Assembly (NCBI RefSeq): GCF_025698545.1
Contig: NC_068569.1
Location: 13,392,001 to 13,456,000 of the forward strand
Reading direction: 5' to 3'
Source: Gossypium raimondii
Taxonomy: Eukaryota > Streptophyta > Magnoliopsida > Malvales > Malvaceae
Length of the DNA stretch: 64,000 nt
Positions within the stretch are counted from its first letter, which is position 1, and the number at the start of each line of letters is the position of its first letter. Below are positions 40,905 to 52,700 of this stretch, one piece after another. The translations under genes were made by a program, and so were the position numbers. Below the pieces are notes generated by a model. That model worked only from the letters and a program-made list of their open reading frames with translations. It was not told the origin of the DNA and made no database searches.

Positions 40905-43900
40905 CTAAGCTTGTTTCTGCCTTTTAATTCGCTCAAGTGCACCCAGTAGGCTCTTACCGCCTTTTTCTTTGGCAGCCAAGGCATCATCTCCATCCTGAAT
41001 GTCATCGCCATCTTCCCTCTTCCGAATACCTCCAAACACAGCAGACGGGACATCCTTTTGTGCAATTTCAACTTTTTCTTCATCCGAATCACTTTCATCT
41101 GGCAAATCAATGTCTTCAAGATTTGCTGTTGTTTTCAACCCACCATCGGCTTGTGACTCAACTCCAGCACTCACAAACCCTACTTTCCTAGAGTTGTCTT
41201 TGGCAATAGCATTATCAGCCGCAGGTAGTAACTGCCTTTCAAGAGCAGCCATTTCATCCTCAGAGATACCAGCCTGTTTCATTTTGTCCTTAGCTTCATC
41301 GATGTTCTGATCCTTCTGCATCAGATACTCAGGGAGAATGAAGTGTGTCTGGAAGAACAAGAACAATGAGAATTAGGATCTGGTGAACAGAAATTGAAAA
41401 CATTATGCATAAGTATAAAACACAAACATAAGTCTGTTTATATATTAACACATGCAATTGATATGACGGTGCATATTAACTCAGACACATCCATCAATTT
41501 AAGCAATATCATGACCACTCATACAATTAGCAACAAATGTATTCCTTTCAAGATAGACGGCAGCAGTAGAATAAAATAAGTAAAATCAAGTCCTTAGTTG
41601 GTGGTCGATTTGCAAAACAATAAATACTGATGCAGATGTTAAGAGAGTTTACTCTGGGGACATATCAGATGACAATAAGAAAATAGTCCCTAGAGTTTAC
41701 CTGGCTATAACTTGCAGAGACACTCCGTTTAATACGCAACATTTCTCTGAAGGTATCTTCATTACCATGTTGCACCTCAAACTCCCTCCATTTATCCCAA
41801 AAATCTGCATCAGAGCGTGGATCAGCAAACTGAGATGCAAATACATATATTGCTCGAGCACGATCAATTTCTCCTAAGCTCTTTTCTAACTCTGCATATT
41901 TCAAACACATTGTCTTCACATCTTTATCTGGAAGGCCAGACTGTATTGCCTGCTCATAAATTTCTCTTGTTTTTGGAACACCAAAGATCTCAGCTGCACG
42001 GGCAATGTAAATCTCATACATGTCAAGCTTCTCATGATTTGGAACAGCTTTAGTCGCTTGATCGTAGACCTTCATAGCTCGTTTTGCTAGCCCATAATCC
42101 TCCTCCAGCTTTGCATATTGAAGATACAGGGGTTTTACTGCATCAGCAGGTGCCTGATAAATTTGAGGAAAATTGATGTCAAAATAAGTATCATAGGACA
42201 TTGATAATTCAGCATCATTCAAGTCTCCAATATAAAGTTAAGGTAGAAAAATAAAGGAGTGGAAAGAAATAAAGCAGACCATAGGCTTAAAAAAGGAGGT
42301 TTTGCAAACAGTCAAATTCATGTTTCCATGTCATCATCTTACTCTACAACTTAAAAAATCTGAGTTATTAATAGCATGCCAATCATCTGAAAAATATTAT
42401 TTCTTGCAGCTAAAAGCAGATTGATAGTAAAACCATCAAACTAATTTTAAAGTTCTTTTTAAGCATTTTAACAAGAATCTTCCCATCTTTCTGTCTAGTG
42501 ACGAAGCAGTAATTTTGGAATCAACCATGAAAAATTGATATATATATAACTGTATAATTTTGACCAGAGAGTCTTCAATTGATTACAATTTAACATGTGA
42601 CCTTAAACCTACTTCGGTTTCAGAAAATGCAAGTCAAGCCAATTGTAAACAAGCATGCAGATAATACTTCAACAATAACGATGTTTATCCTGAAGGTCTG
42701 AAAGGATAAAAATATGTATACCGTTTCAACAGCATGCTCAAACAGCTCCCTTGCTCGTTCCAGTTTTGATTTCCCATATCTCTTTACAAACTTCGACAGA
42801 TAAGTGACCCATATATCCTTCACATGTGGATACTTGAATATCTTGACCCCTCTTTCGTACACTTTGAAAGCATCTTCAAAATATTTGTTCTCCTGAACAA
42901 GTTAGAACTCTTGTTAGTCCTCAAAACATTCAGGGGGTTTGGTACAGGATGATTATCCAAAAAACCATCCAAAAATTCATTTCTTTTAGTTTTTTGTAAG
43001 GTTATTTTGGAAATCTTGTACTCAGAGATCTTTTTCTTCTTATGGTACTAAATGTTGTGATCTGACATCACTAGTATTTCTACAGTTATAACAAACATTT
43101 AAATATAAACTCACTAGCAATCAAATCACCTCGGTAATTTTATCACCGTGGTAATTAGATAACCACAGTGATCTTGCAAGTAAACCCAAATGCTACCTTA
43201 AGGAAAACTTTAATGAAATTGTTGTTGCATAAGTACAGAAATGTTTTACCTCTAATAAAAATGCATAGTTTATTATAATTTGTGGTGTAGCAATTCTTAA
43301 ATCAAGTATTCTCTCATAGACCGCTCGAGTTGACTCCAGTGTACCCAGACTCTCTTCCAAGTCCACATAGAATGTCCAGAGCCTCAAGGATTTATGTAGC
43401 TTCATCTGAACAGGTTCATTCCCATCAGCAGCCACTGCAAAAAAAAAAAAATACACCAATGCGGGAGTTTGTTTTAGCTCCATAAATAACCCATGGTTGC
43501 AACATATCCACAAGCTTGATCCAGTACTAACTATAGATGATGCCAGTCTCATTTTTTTAAAGAAAAAGAAAAGGATAAGAAGCAATGCATGTCAAAAGGA
43601 ATGTAATAACCTAACATCAAAATAGATGTCATTTACTCAATAAACAGTAACAGTGATTACCTCTTCGTTTGACTTCAACAGAAGGCTCAGCTGTAGCACG
43701 TCTCATTAGCTCCAATGCACCTTTGAAATTCTTGTGCCTCAGCTCCATCTCTGCCCACTCAGCCCATATACTTGCCAGGTGATCAACAGTCTTGTAATTT
43801 ACTTGGACAGCTTTATCAAAAATGACACGAGCATTCGCCAGATCTTTATAAGTTTCATACAGCTTTGCAAAAGCCACCCATAGAGTATGGGGCTTTCCAA

Positions 43901-45149
43901 CAGCTTTCATTGGGTCAATCGTCCTAACTGCCTCTGTGTATGTCAATATTTGCTTGGTGGGATTTCCCTCAAATAACTTGACCCTACGGTGCCATTGCTC
44001 CACATTATGTGGATTCTGCCGTAAAAGGACACTGTTAGCCAATTCCGGCCTTCTATTCATTAAATGCTCTAACCGAGCCAACCTCAAATCAACATCCTTA
44101 TCATCATGCAACCAAAACCCCTTAAATATCTTCTTCTCAAACTTGGATTTTGATTTGCACAGAGCAATGTCCAAACGGATGTCTTCTTCGTCTTCGTCTT
44201 CCTCTTCTTCTTCCTCATCACTCAAATCCATGTTCTCCATTTTAAGGGCAACCATACTCTCTTCAAATTGTGAATAAGCGTCAAATATGACACTGAAATC
44301 CCTCACAGTAACCACAGTTGTCATTCCCTCCTCAAAAATATCCCTCGCCTTCTCGAACAGATTTCTTCTGATATAATAATCAGCAAGTGAAGTCCAAAGT
44401 CTCCCAACTTCATCCGTAAATTTTCTAATTCCACCTCTGATTATCGCATCCACATTAAGCCCTGAAACCTCTGTCGCATGTGTTGTGAGCAAATCACACA
44501 ACTCTAACCACAACCGATGCTTAGTTTTACCCTTTATCGAATAAAACTGACCGTCATTCAAAACAGACGCTAACCTCTCTGCTGCTTCTTGCCACAGATT
44601 TGAATTCACCAAAAACTCAATGAAATCCTCAATATGACTAGGATCATACTTCAAATATCTCCTATAAACCCTAAGTGATGTCTCAATGGGGATACCCCTT
44701 TGACTCACAAAAACCAAATAAGGTTCCCAAATCCTATCATGTTGAGTCACAGGCAACGCACAAAGTGCTCTATCGAACGTCCTACGTGTCTTAGTAATCA
44801 ATTTCTGTTCAGTTAACGTCGACAAGTACATTATCCAAATCCTAGGCATCTTGTGCATTGTAACAAGCGCCCTCTCAAAAGTATTGTTAAGGGTTTCATA
44901 TTGAGGGTGAGTAACAGGTAAATTGCGAACAATCTCGAGACGTTCACGTAAATAAGCATGCCAAAGCTTGTAACTACCAGGCAAAGCTTTCAAGGCTCGC
45001 TCGTAGATTATAAATCTTTTCTTGAAAGGGGCATCTGATCTAGCTATTAAATACCTCCACCAGAGTTTCAAACTAAAGGGGTTTCTTAACAGTTCTTCTT
45101 CGTAAAGAAGGTCATCTTGAGATGGGTATAGTTCCTTTGGCAGCGACAT
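40905..45149 (-). CDS. Pre-mRNA-splicing factor SYF1 (XAB2 homologue)
   Basis: Core component of the NineTeen/Prp19-associated complex, a HAT-repeat scaffold that helps activate the spliceosome; it acts in the nucleus. Exons: 45149-43661, 43434-43250, 42892-42722, 42153-41701, 41348-40905 (2742 nt, 913 aa, close to the usual plant length). The N-terminus reads MSLPKELYPSQDDLLYEEEL. Half-a-TPR repeats run through nearly the whole protein, seen as recurring W..Y..FE.A motifs such as LWWRYLIARSDAP, RIWIMYLSTLTEQ and DIWVTYLSKFVKRYG. An acidic loop (DLSDEEEEEEDEDEED) lies near residues 305-325. The C-terminal tail is low in complexity and ends GALERIKRQKQA. Exon 1 holds over half of the coding sequence. 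Intron 2 (42893-43249) may contain a small MITE. The leader side carries a (GGGGAT)n tract at 45363-45380. It lies between DUF761 and VPS28 and has no functional link to either. Confidence 0.96.
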
Positions 45150-47660
45150 TCAATAAAAGATCCAGAAGATAAACAAATCCCAGAAATAAAAAGAAGGAAA
45201 TATTAAACCTAAATCTAACAAAAAAACTGGTTGACTGACCTGAGAGGAGAGCTCTGCAAATGTTTATACAACTGAGAGAAACCCTTTGGTGCTTGTAACA
45301 AGCAAGGACTTTAGGGAAAAACCCACGACTGTGGAGTATGAAAAAAGAGGAAGGGATGTGACGGGGATGGGGATGGGGATGGCGCCCAAAAGAAGAAGAG
45401 TTAAGCAGTGGTAGCGTCTTGCTGGATCAAGCAGGTTTTGCCAGGAAATGGGTTTTAACGAAAGGGCCTAATGACTATGAAATATACTCCATTGGACTAG
45501 TTAACGAAACACACAGACGCCCTATGTGAATTTGACTGGGCCTATTAACTCTTAAGTACTGCAAATCTATATAAATTATTTTAAAATATAAAAAGCCTAA
45601 AGAAAACGCACGTCCATCCTGCTCCTCTAAAACTTGGGTTTTATTTTAAATTTATTGAAAACACATGTCTAGATGTCTATTTGCCCAATTTCTTTTCAGA
45701 TATGCGTTTTAAATCACTTTCATAATTCCAAATAATTAATAATATAGAAACTTTATATCTTAAGAAAATTTTACAAGTATTTTTATTTTTTATTTTCTAA
45801 TATTTTAAAGACATTCACATGTGACATCAATTTATTCACATAAATGTGAAATTCAGTAAATAGATAGAATGATAGGAGGTCAAAGTGACAAAATAATTTT
45901 TAAGGTCTCAATTTGAGAAATTGTATAAAGTACAAAAACTAAAATAGGTATTAAGCGAATTTTATGTGCAATATAGTACAAACTTTAGTTTAATATATAA
46001 TATGATGCAGCCAACAACTTCTTAGTTTAGTAGCAAAAGTATGATATTATAAATACCAGAATTTATCTTCAGTATTAAATAACCCCATTCACCACCTCTA
46101 ATTATTTAAAATAATAATATAACGCACAAATTTTTATTTTATGCAATTATATATTCTTTATCTAATTTCATACATTACAAACATTGTTTTCAAATGTGAT
46201 ATAATAATTTATTATAAAGTTTATTTAAATTTATATGATATAATTTATCAAAAATTCATTAATATTATGAGTTAATAAAAATCAGATAAATTGGAAAATG
46301 ATAAAAATATTGTTATTTTATAAAGTAATAAATGCTAATTTGAAAGTGTTTTTATCCATTTACATAAAATCTATGAAATATATAAGATTTAAACTCAAAC
46401 ACCATGATTCCAATTTCAATCAAAATCTCATTAGCTTTAAGTATAAGAAATTTCATCATGCACATATGCATATGAAAATTATGTATTTATAATATAAGTG
46501 TGCATTTAAAAATAACATAAAGTAAATAATGAAATGTTGGAAACTAATTATAATAAGACATGCAATATGTACAAATTTAAAATAAACAAAATAGTTTAAA
46601 TTATGAATAAAATTATATTTAAATAGGTAAATACATTATATTAAGAATATTAAATGTGCCCCAATTGTTTATTATGATATTGCCATTTTTTTTATTTATT
46701 TCTTTAGGTATCTACTGGAGTGAGCTCAGTAACTAATCATCTGCATTCTGTAGGCTCATTAAGGGGGTAAATGCTGGTTTCAAGTTTTAAAATTGCTCCA
46801 TACTTAGGCCCAACTATTTATAATGATATTGTCATTTTTTGTAAATGCTATCGAATTAACTTGTGACACTGATTTAGTCAAACTCTTTAATAATAGTAAG
46901 ATAATCGAAACAGTTTGTGTAATAAATTAAAATGTATAAATATATTAGAATAAAACTTTGGTTGAAGTTGTAAGTGTTTTTTTTATAAATTTTGGGGACG
47001 TTGGTTTTAATCTCAATATTTATATTTTATTTGTTTATTCTAAATAAAAAAGATAACAATACTCTCGTAATAATATAATTTATTTAAAATATGTAAGGTT
47101 GTTTTAATAATTTTATTAATTAACTCGCGTCTCTAACTTAATCAAATATTTAAATAATAATTATAGATATATAAATAATATAGGTGAAACAAATTGTATA
47201 ATAGAATTAAAATATATCAAAATATTAAAATTAAACATTAGTTGAAATAGTATATTTTTATAGATGTTCGTGGTATATTTTCAAATATTAATATTAATAT
47301 TTTTTATTTATTTAAAAATAAGAGTATTATCATAATAATATAATTTATTTAAAATATATAAAATTATTTTATTAAATAAATTAATTTCGAGTTATTTCGT
47401 ACTGTTATAATAAAAAAAATTCACCCATTGAGTGCGATAATCATTTAAAACAGCAAAGCACCCATCCTATAGTCTATTGGTCACGAATGAATTAATAAAT
47501 GGGTTATGGAAGAAAGAAAAAAGAAGGAAAAAGTGGGGGGTAAACTGCAAAGCCTATGCTATGAAAGGCTCGAGAGTTGAAAAGAGAGCTATTGCAATAA
47601 TACAAGGGGGAAGGGATTGGATTTGGAAGGGAGCGAGCGTTTTTTAACTTTTCAGGTCAT
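45150..47660. other. Divergent promoter flank and AT-rich repeat DNA
   Basis: The SYF1 leader and promoter occupy the first few hundred bases. 45600-47450 is very AT-rich with dispersed-repeat segments. From about 47480 the composition becomes more balanced and leads into the VPS28 locus. No gene is seen. Confidence 0.5.
46590..47405. repeat. Dispersed repeat, two diverged units
   Basis: 46590-46690 (TTAAATAGGTAAATACATTATATTAAGAATATTAAATG region) and the phrases ATTAGAATAAAACTTTGGTT and AATTAATTTCGAGTTATTTC recur in diverged form at 59455-59880. Within this stretch the unit appears twice (about 46920-47140 and 47190-47405). It is non-coding and its origin is unresolved. Confidence 0.5.
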
Positions 47661-47974
47661 CCAACTGCTACACGTAGATGCCGTAAGCACCTAATAATAT
47701 ATTTCAACCCACACGCAATCCTCCCCCCTCCCTCCGTTCTCTCTCTCTCCGCTGCAACCCCAAACAAATACAACACCGTTGCACGACATTCAAAGCCCTT
47801 CTTCTTTCTAACCCATCTCTCCACTTCCCTCCACTCCATTATATTATTCTTTTATTTGTTATTTTTGTCATATAAATAAATAAAAAGAAAGTTAATCCTT
47901 TTTTTTTTTCTTCCTTTCTACTTAAATTTTGCTTAGTGAACATTGAAGGCTTTACTCATTTGGGATGAACCAAG

Positions 47975-48299
47975 GTAAGAAGTTTTCATGGGTACCTTCA
48001 GTTTTTTGTTATTGTTCTTGATCGTTTCTTTGTTATGTTTTTTAGTTTATTTTCTTTGTTGCCTAGGAAAATCAGATCGAACTAAAGAAAAGTGTTAAAA
48101 ATTTGCTCCTTCCCATGTTTGATGATGAAGAATGAATTCATAAAGATAAAATTCATTTGTTTTCTTTCTGGGTATCTTTTTTTTTATGCTGAAAAGTAAA
48201 ACCTTTTTGTTTTATTATTAATGATGAACTGATAGTAATCTGTTTTTCTTTTTCTTCTTCTTCTTCTGCTTCTGTTTTGTCGATTCAATTGTTTCGCAG
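47975..48299 (+). other. Probable 5' UTR intron of the VPS28 locus
   Basis: The donor AACCAAG/GTAAGAAG and acceptor TTTCGCAG, preceded by a long TTCTTCTTC pyrimidine tract, bracket 325 bases. The upstream exon would come from the CT-rich leader at about 47700-47974. This is inference from splice-site quality only. Confidence 0.5.
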
Positions 48300-48439
48300 T
48301 AACTAAAGTTCAGTTCTCTTTGCGCGTGTCCTGTTTTCTTCTCCAATCCTCCAAGCTCATGCTCGAAAACCCATTTCATTTTATCTCAAGTTGACCCTTT
48401 TATTCAATCTTAATGATATATATAAAGTCTTTTACCCAA

Positions 48440-48964
48440 ATGGACGTTAAGCTCTGGCACGACAAGTGGGAGGGAGAAATGTATAAAACTTTCGTGGAGT
48501 TGTATGCCATTATCAAAACATCTGAGAAGCTTGGGAAGAAGGCTTATGTGAGGGATATTGTTTTCTCATCATCTGAATATGAAACTGAGTGCCAAAAGCT
48601 TATTTGCCATGTCCCTAGCAGTAAATGTTCTGCATTTACATATAAAATAAATCGTCTGGGAACCTATGGGGTGCCTGCCATTGCTGCATCTGCTACTTCC
48701 TCTGCTGCCATTGTGGCTGAATGCGTGCTGAATTTCGTTACTGCCATCATCGATTCTCTGAAACTCAATATGGCGGCAGTTGATCAAGTGCATCCTCTGT
48801 TGCCTGACCTCGCAGCATCACTTGATAAGTTTGGTATTTTGCCACCTGATTTCAAAGGGAAGTTGAAGATGAAGGAAATGGGTTTCAAGGTTGTCGAACA
48901 TGGAGGCAGCTCCATGACTTGGAACCTTCATAGGATACATTATAGCTGCTTTGCCCATTTCTAG
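48440..48964 (+). pseudogene. Degenerate VPS28 (ESCRT-I subunit) copy
   Basis: VPS28 is an ESCRT-I subunit that sorts ubiquitinated cargo at endosomes; plant proteins are about 209 aa. This frame encodes 174 aa. The N-terminus is recognisable (MDVKLWHDKWEGEMYKTFVE, then LYAIIKTSEKLGKKAYVRDI and YETECQKLICH). The following stretch, normally about 45 residues including a KMDCPAA-type core, is collapsed to a short unalignable piece before GVPAIAASATSSAAIVAECV. The middle (DSLKLNMAAVDQVHPLLPDL, then ASLDKFGILPPDFKGKLKMK) is good. After KMKE an extra base shifts the frame: ATGGGTTTCAAGGTTGTCGA still resembles the nucleotide sequence for the normal WISRLSKMG, but the reading is lost, and part of the C-terminal domain is deleted. 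A leader intron appears kept (donor after 47974, acceptor before 48300), so the copy is not a processed pseudogene. It sits where At4g21560 would be expected. Confidence 0.85.
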
Positions 48965-49727
48965 TGCTCGGAAGCGATCCAACATACAGTTTTTTATTTT
49001 TTTCAAGTGTTGCTAACTGCTGGATTCTTCTCAGTGATATCCGTAAAGCTGATAACGGCATATAAATCTTGGCAATTATTTGGTTGTTAAGCTTCTGCTG
49101 ATCACGGAGAAAATATTTATGGGGCCACTTGTGAAAATCAATTCCTGCTTTGATTTTGTTTTGTTTTGTATTGTATTGTAATTGCTGCGAATTTTCAATT
49201 AAAGTCAATGTGGTTCATGTCATTTAATATAAGATGTTTCGGACTTGTAGCTTAGATATGGTCAAAGATTTAGCCTTTCCAGAATTCTTGACTGTTTCAA
49301 AAATCAAACCTACATAATTTTCAGTTCACTAGCAAATAGCAATCCTCCGCCATCAAATCATTGGAGGTTTCGAAGATTACACTCCAAACTCCGTTACTCC
49401 TACGCACATTTTTTCAAGCATGAAATATGGTAGGCAAGCCAAGACAACAAAACAATATGAAATCCACCAGAATGCAATGCAATTCATTGGCACGCACTTG
49501 ATTTACATCTTCAAAATTCTTCTAGACCTGTAGCAGAGGAGAGCTCCTGAAATGAACTACCTTAGCGTCAGCCTCAATATAGAGAGGACATTAGTTTCTT
49601 ATACCTCTCTTCTTTTATGTACAGTCTGTAATGAACAATGCCGATGCAGATGTGTGAAACCAAAAACTGTACCACCATCGATAGTTCATTCCTTGATAAT
49701 GGTCAAATGCAACTTAATGCATTGATC
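48965..49727. other. Convergent intergenic region, VPS28 relic to VAL
   Basis: Contains the 3' flank of the VPS28 copy and the 3' UTR of the minus-strand VAL gene. No gene is seen. Confidence 0.55.
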
Positions 49728-52700
49728 TTAACCAGTGGCTGACGTGGGTGCAGATGTTTTAATGGAGAAAACTGGATGGTCCCTGTCAATATCTTGATGA
49801 CTGGCTCCGAGGTTGACACTGTTGCTAATTTTTTCTCCTTCTGGGCCACCACCAGGTTGTGTCTGGCTGACTTCTGAATTACTGTTACCACCTGAGGTCA
49901 ACGTGCTTTGCTGTCTAAGGTGTTTGTCTGTAGCATCTTGAAGCAATCTCATCATGCTGCCAGAATCAGAACCAGGTGACAACTCTTCTTCCCGCTCTGG
50001 CTGGATGTTCAAGTCAATTTGGCCTTTAAAGGGTGAAATTGAGGATTTTACTCTATTAGGATCATCTTCTGAACCCTCGCTGGCAATCTTTATCGGCTTT
50101 GGACTGCTATTTTCTGCATTAGTGCAAGGCGGAGGGTCATCATCTGGTACTTTATCAGGCAACGAAGTTTGCTGCTTCTTGCTAGTGGTTTCAGCTTCTT
50201 TTTGTGACTGTTTCTTCTCACGCCGCATCATGAGGGTGCGGAAGCGTCTCTTGACTGTTTCACAGACATTACAAGTACATGTCTGCTTGTGTTTGGGGCC
50301 TTTCCCACTCGGGGGCTGAATGCATACGATGCACGAGCAGCCAGGTCTGTGTCGGGGGTGCTTTGTGGTGGCCTGAGATGAAGTAGGGAGAGACTCACCC
50401 TCTCCCAAGATAGCTAAGTTCGCAAGGGTGTCGAGCCCCTCTAAAGCATCAACGTTTTCCATTTCCTGTTTAGCAGCCTTCATTTTCTTTGAAGCAGCTG
50501 TCAACCACAACCAATTTGCTAAGCTCACAATGGTAATAAACTACAAGAACAATCTTTTTACACAAAAATCAATAAAATTCATGCATAATTTACTCCAAGC
50601 CAGTCATACAAAACCTACGTATTTTGTTTTCTTCAAGCAACAAATACCTGGATTACATTGTGGAAGCAGATTTTCCAGCTGTTCGGCAGTCAATTCTTGA
50701 ATGGCTGAACAAGAAGATCTGCCAACATGGTAGATAAAGAAAGTGTTGATGCCATGCCCACACAGAAAAACTAAATTTTGAGCTTTTCATTTTTTTTTTC
50801 CATGGTTCTTTTTCCTTCAATTTCGTTTTTGGCAGGTTGGGATTAATTCATTTGGTTGCAGAGTTAAACAGTACATTCATGGTAATGCAGAAATGAAAAT
50901 GTACGACTATCGATAGAGAACACCAATCAAATGTGTGCTTACCTTTCTGGATCCCATGAGTTACTGGAACAGGTCCATTTGGAAGGAAGAAGAACATTGG
51001 AAGGCAATCTACGCCACTTAAAACAATCTTCGCATTGAGCCCATTGAATCTTTTCCCTGACATAAAAGAAACAGGGATTGGTATTTGCTTTCATTTAAGA
51101 CATCTATTCCTTCCTATATAATAAGCTAACAATGTAAATATTTCAATATTTTCACTTTGTTTCCATTATGATCACAGAATATTTGCATAAACCCACCAAT
51201 ATTTCAATATTATTCAGGAAGTAGAGAGATTTCAACATATCCACAAAGCTGACCAAATTACAGCCAAGTATTAAGTTAATCAACTGTTCTTTAATATAGG
51301 CCTGAGCATCTAAAAGAAAGTGAATTACCCCATATTATCAGTAGCAAATATTGTTGGCTTCCCAAGAATCGGTGCATCCTGTTATTAACAAACACAACAA
51401 AATTGAGAAACTTTGGAATGATTACAGAGAAGGAAAGAGAGGATCCGAGGATCCCCCAGAAAGGATAGAATTTGCAGAACATACAAGTATCAAAATACTA
51501 CTAATAGGCAACCTAAAAATAATAAATTGATTAATTAATAAACATCACATTATAGCAAAAGAACAGTGAACAGTTAATGAAGAAAAAAAGCTTGAAGAAG
51601 GCCAGAATGAGAAAGAATGAAATTGTTCTTGCATCTGATTATTTTGGTTCTGTGATGGCATCCATAAATAGCTAATAGTATAAAAAGTTCTTCAGCTATA
51701 AGTCTTCATCAAGGGTGTATCAACCATGGAAATTCTAAGATAATCACGTTAGAGTTCAATCTGCGACAAACAAGTAGCAGACGCTACAATGACAATATAA
51801 GAGGCTTATACTGCTGCCAGTAATAACCAAAAGCAATTTCAATCACAACAGATTAAATGTGCTGAGAAAAGAAACAGAATAATGAAGATATACCGTACCC
51901 CGTATTCTTCAAACTCAAAACCTTCAATGACTACAACACTAGCTACATGATTAGGAGGTGGACGTAGCAGCCCTTGAGCTTCTTCCCATGTTAGTTTCAG
52001 CTCTATAAGGTCTTCATTATCAATTCTTAGGCGCTTACTCTTTGAACCTAGCATGCTATTCTTCCTCTTTCTGGAAACTGCAACTTTGGCTCCTAATGCT
52101 TCCTTTGCTATGTACCCTGACTTATCAACTTTTGACCATGAGGTAGGATCTGCCATTTCAGCCTGGTTCATGGATAAAAGGCTAGGTGAACCTGAGCTAT
52201 TTTTTATTTTAAAAAATTAATAGTCAAGTATATAACAAGTTTTATGTTTGGTGGCACTAACATCTCCATGCATAGAAAGTCCATTGCTATTTTTGGCTTC
52301 ATTGTCCTGCCAATGAAAACACACATAAATGCATGTACCAAAGAATATCTTTTACCATAACTAAAGTATAATTGTAGCCTGAGAAAAAAATTAAGAACAA
52401 AAGGAACAAAAGCACTCATATGAACCAGTTGCATTGCATGTTATCTTAGTTCTAGAGCATACATATGCACAATCAGAATAGATGCACAACCTGATCGGAT
52501 GCTGAAGCAGTTGAAGCCTTTCTGAAACCCATGACCAACTTCCCTCCAGGCTCTAACCGACTAAATGTGACTGAGGAAACAAAGAAACTATGAGTTTTAA
52601 AATAGATGCAAGTACCAAATAACAATGAATGATCACAAAAAATAGCCACAGGCTGGTAGAAAGTTATGGCAAATGCGAGGGTGTTAAACACACAATTTCC

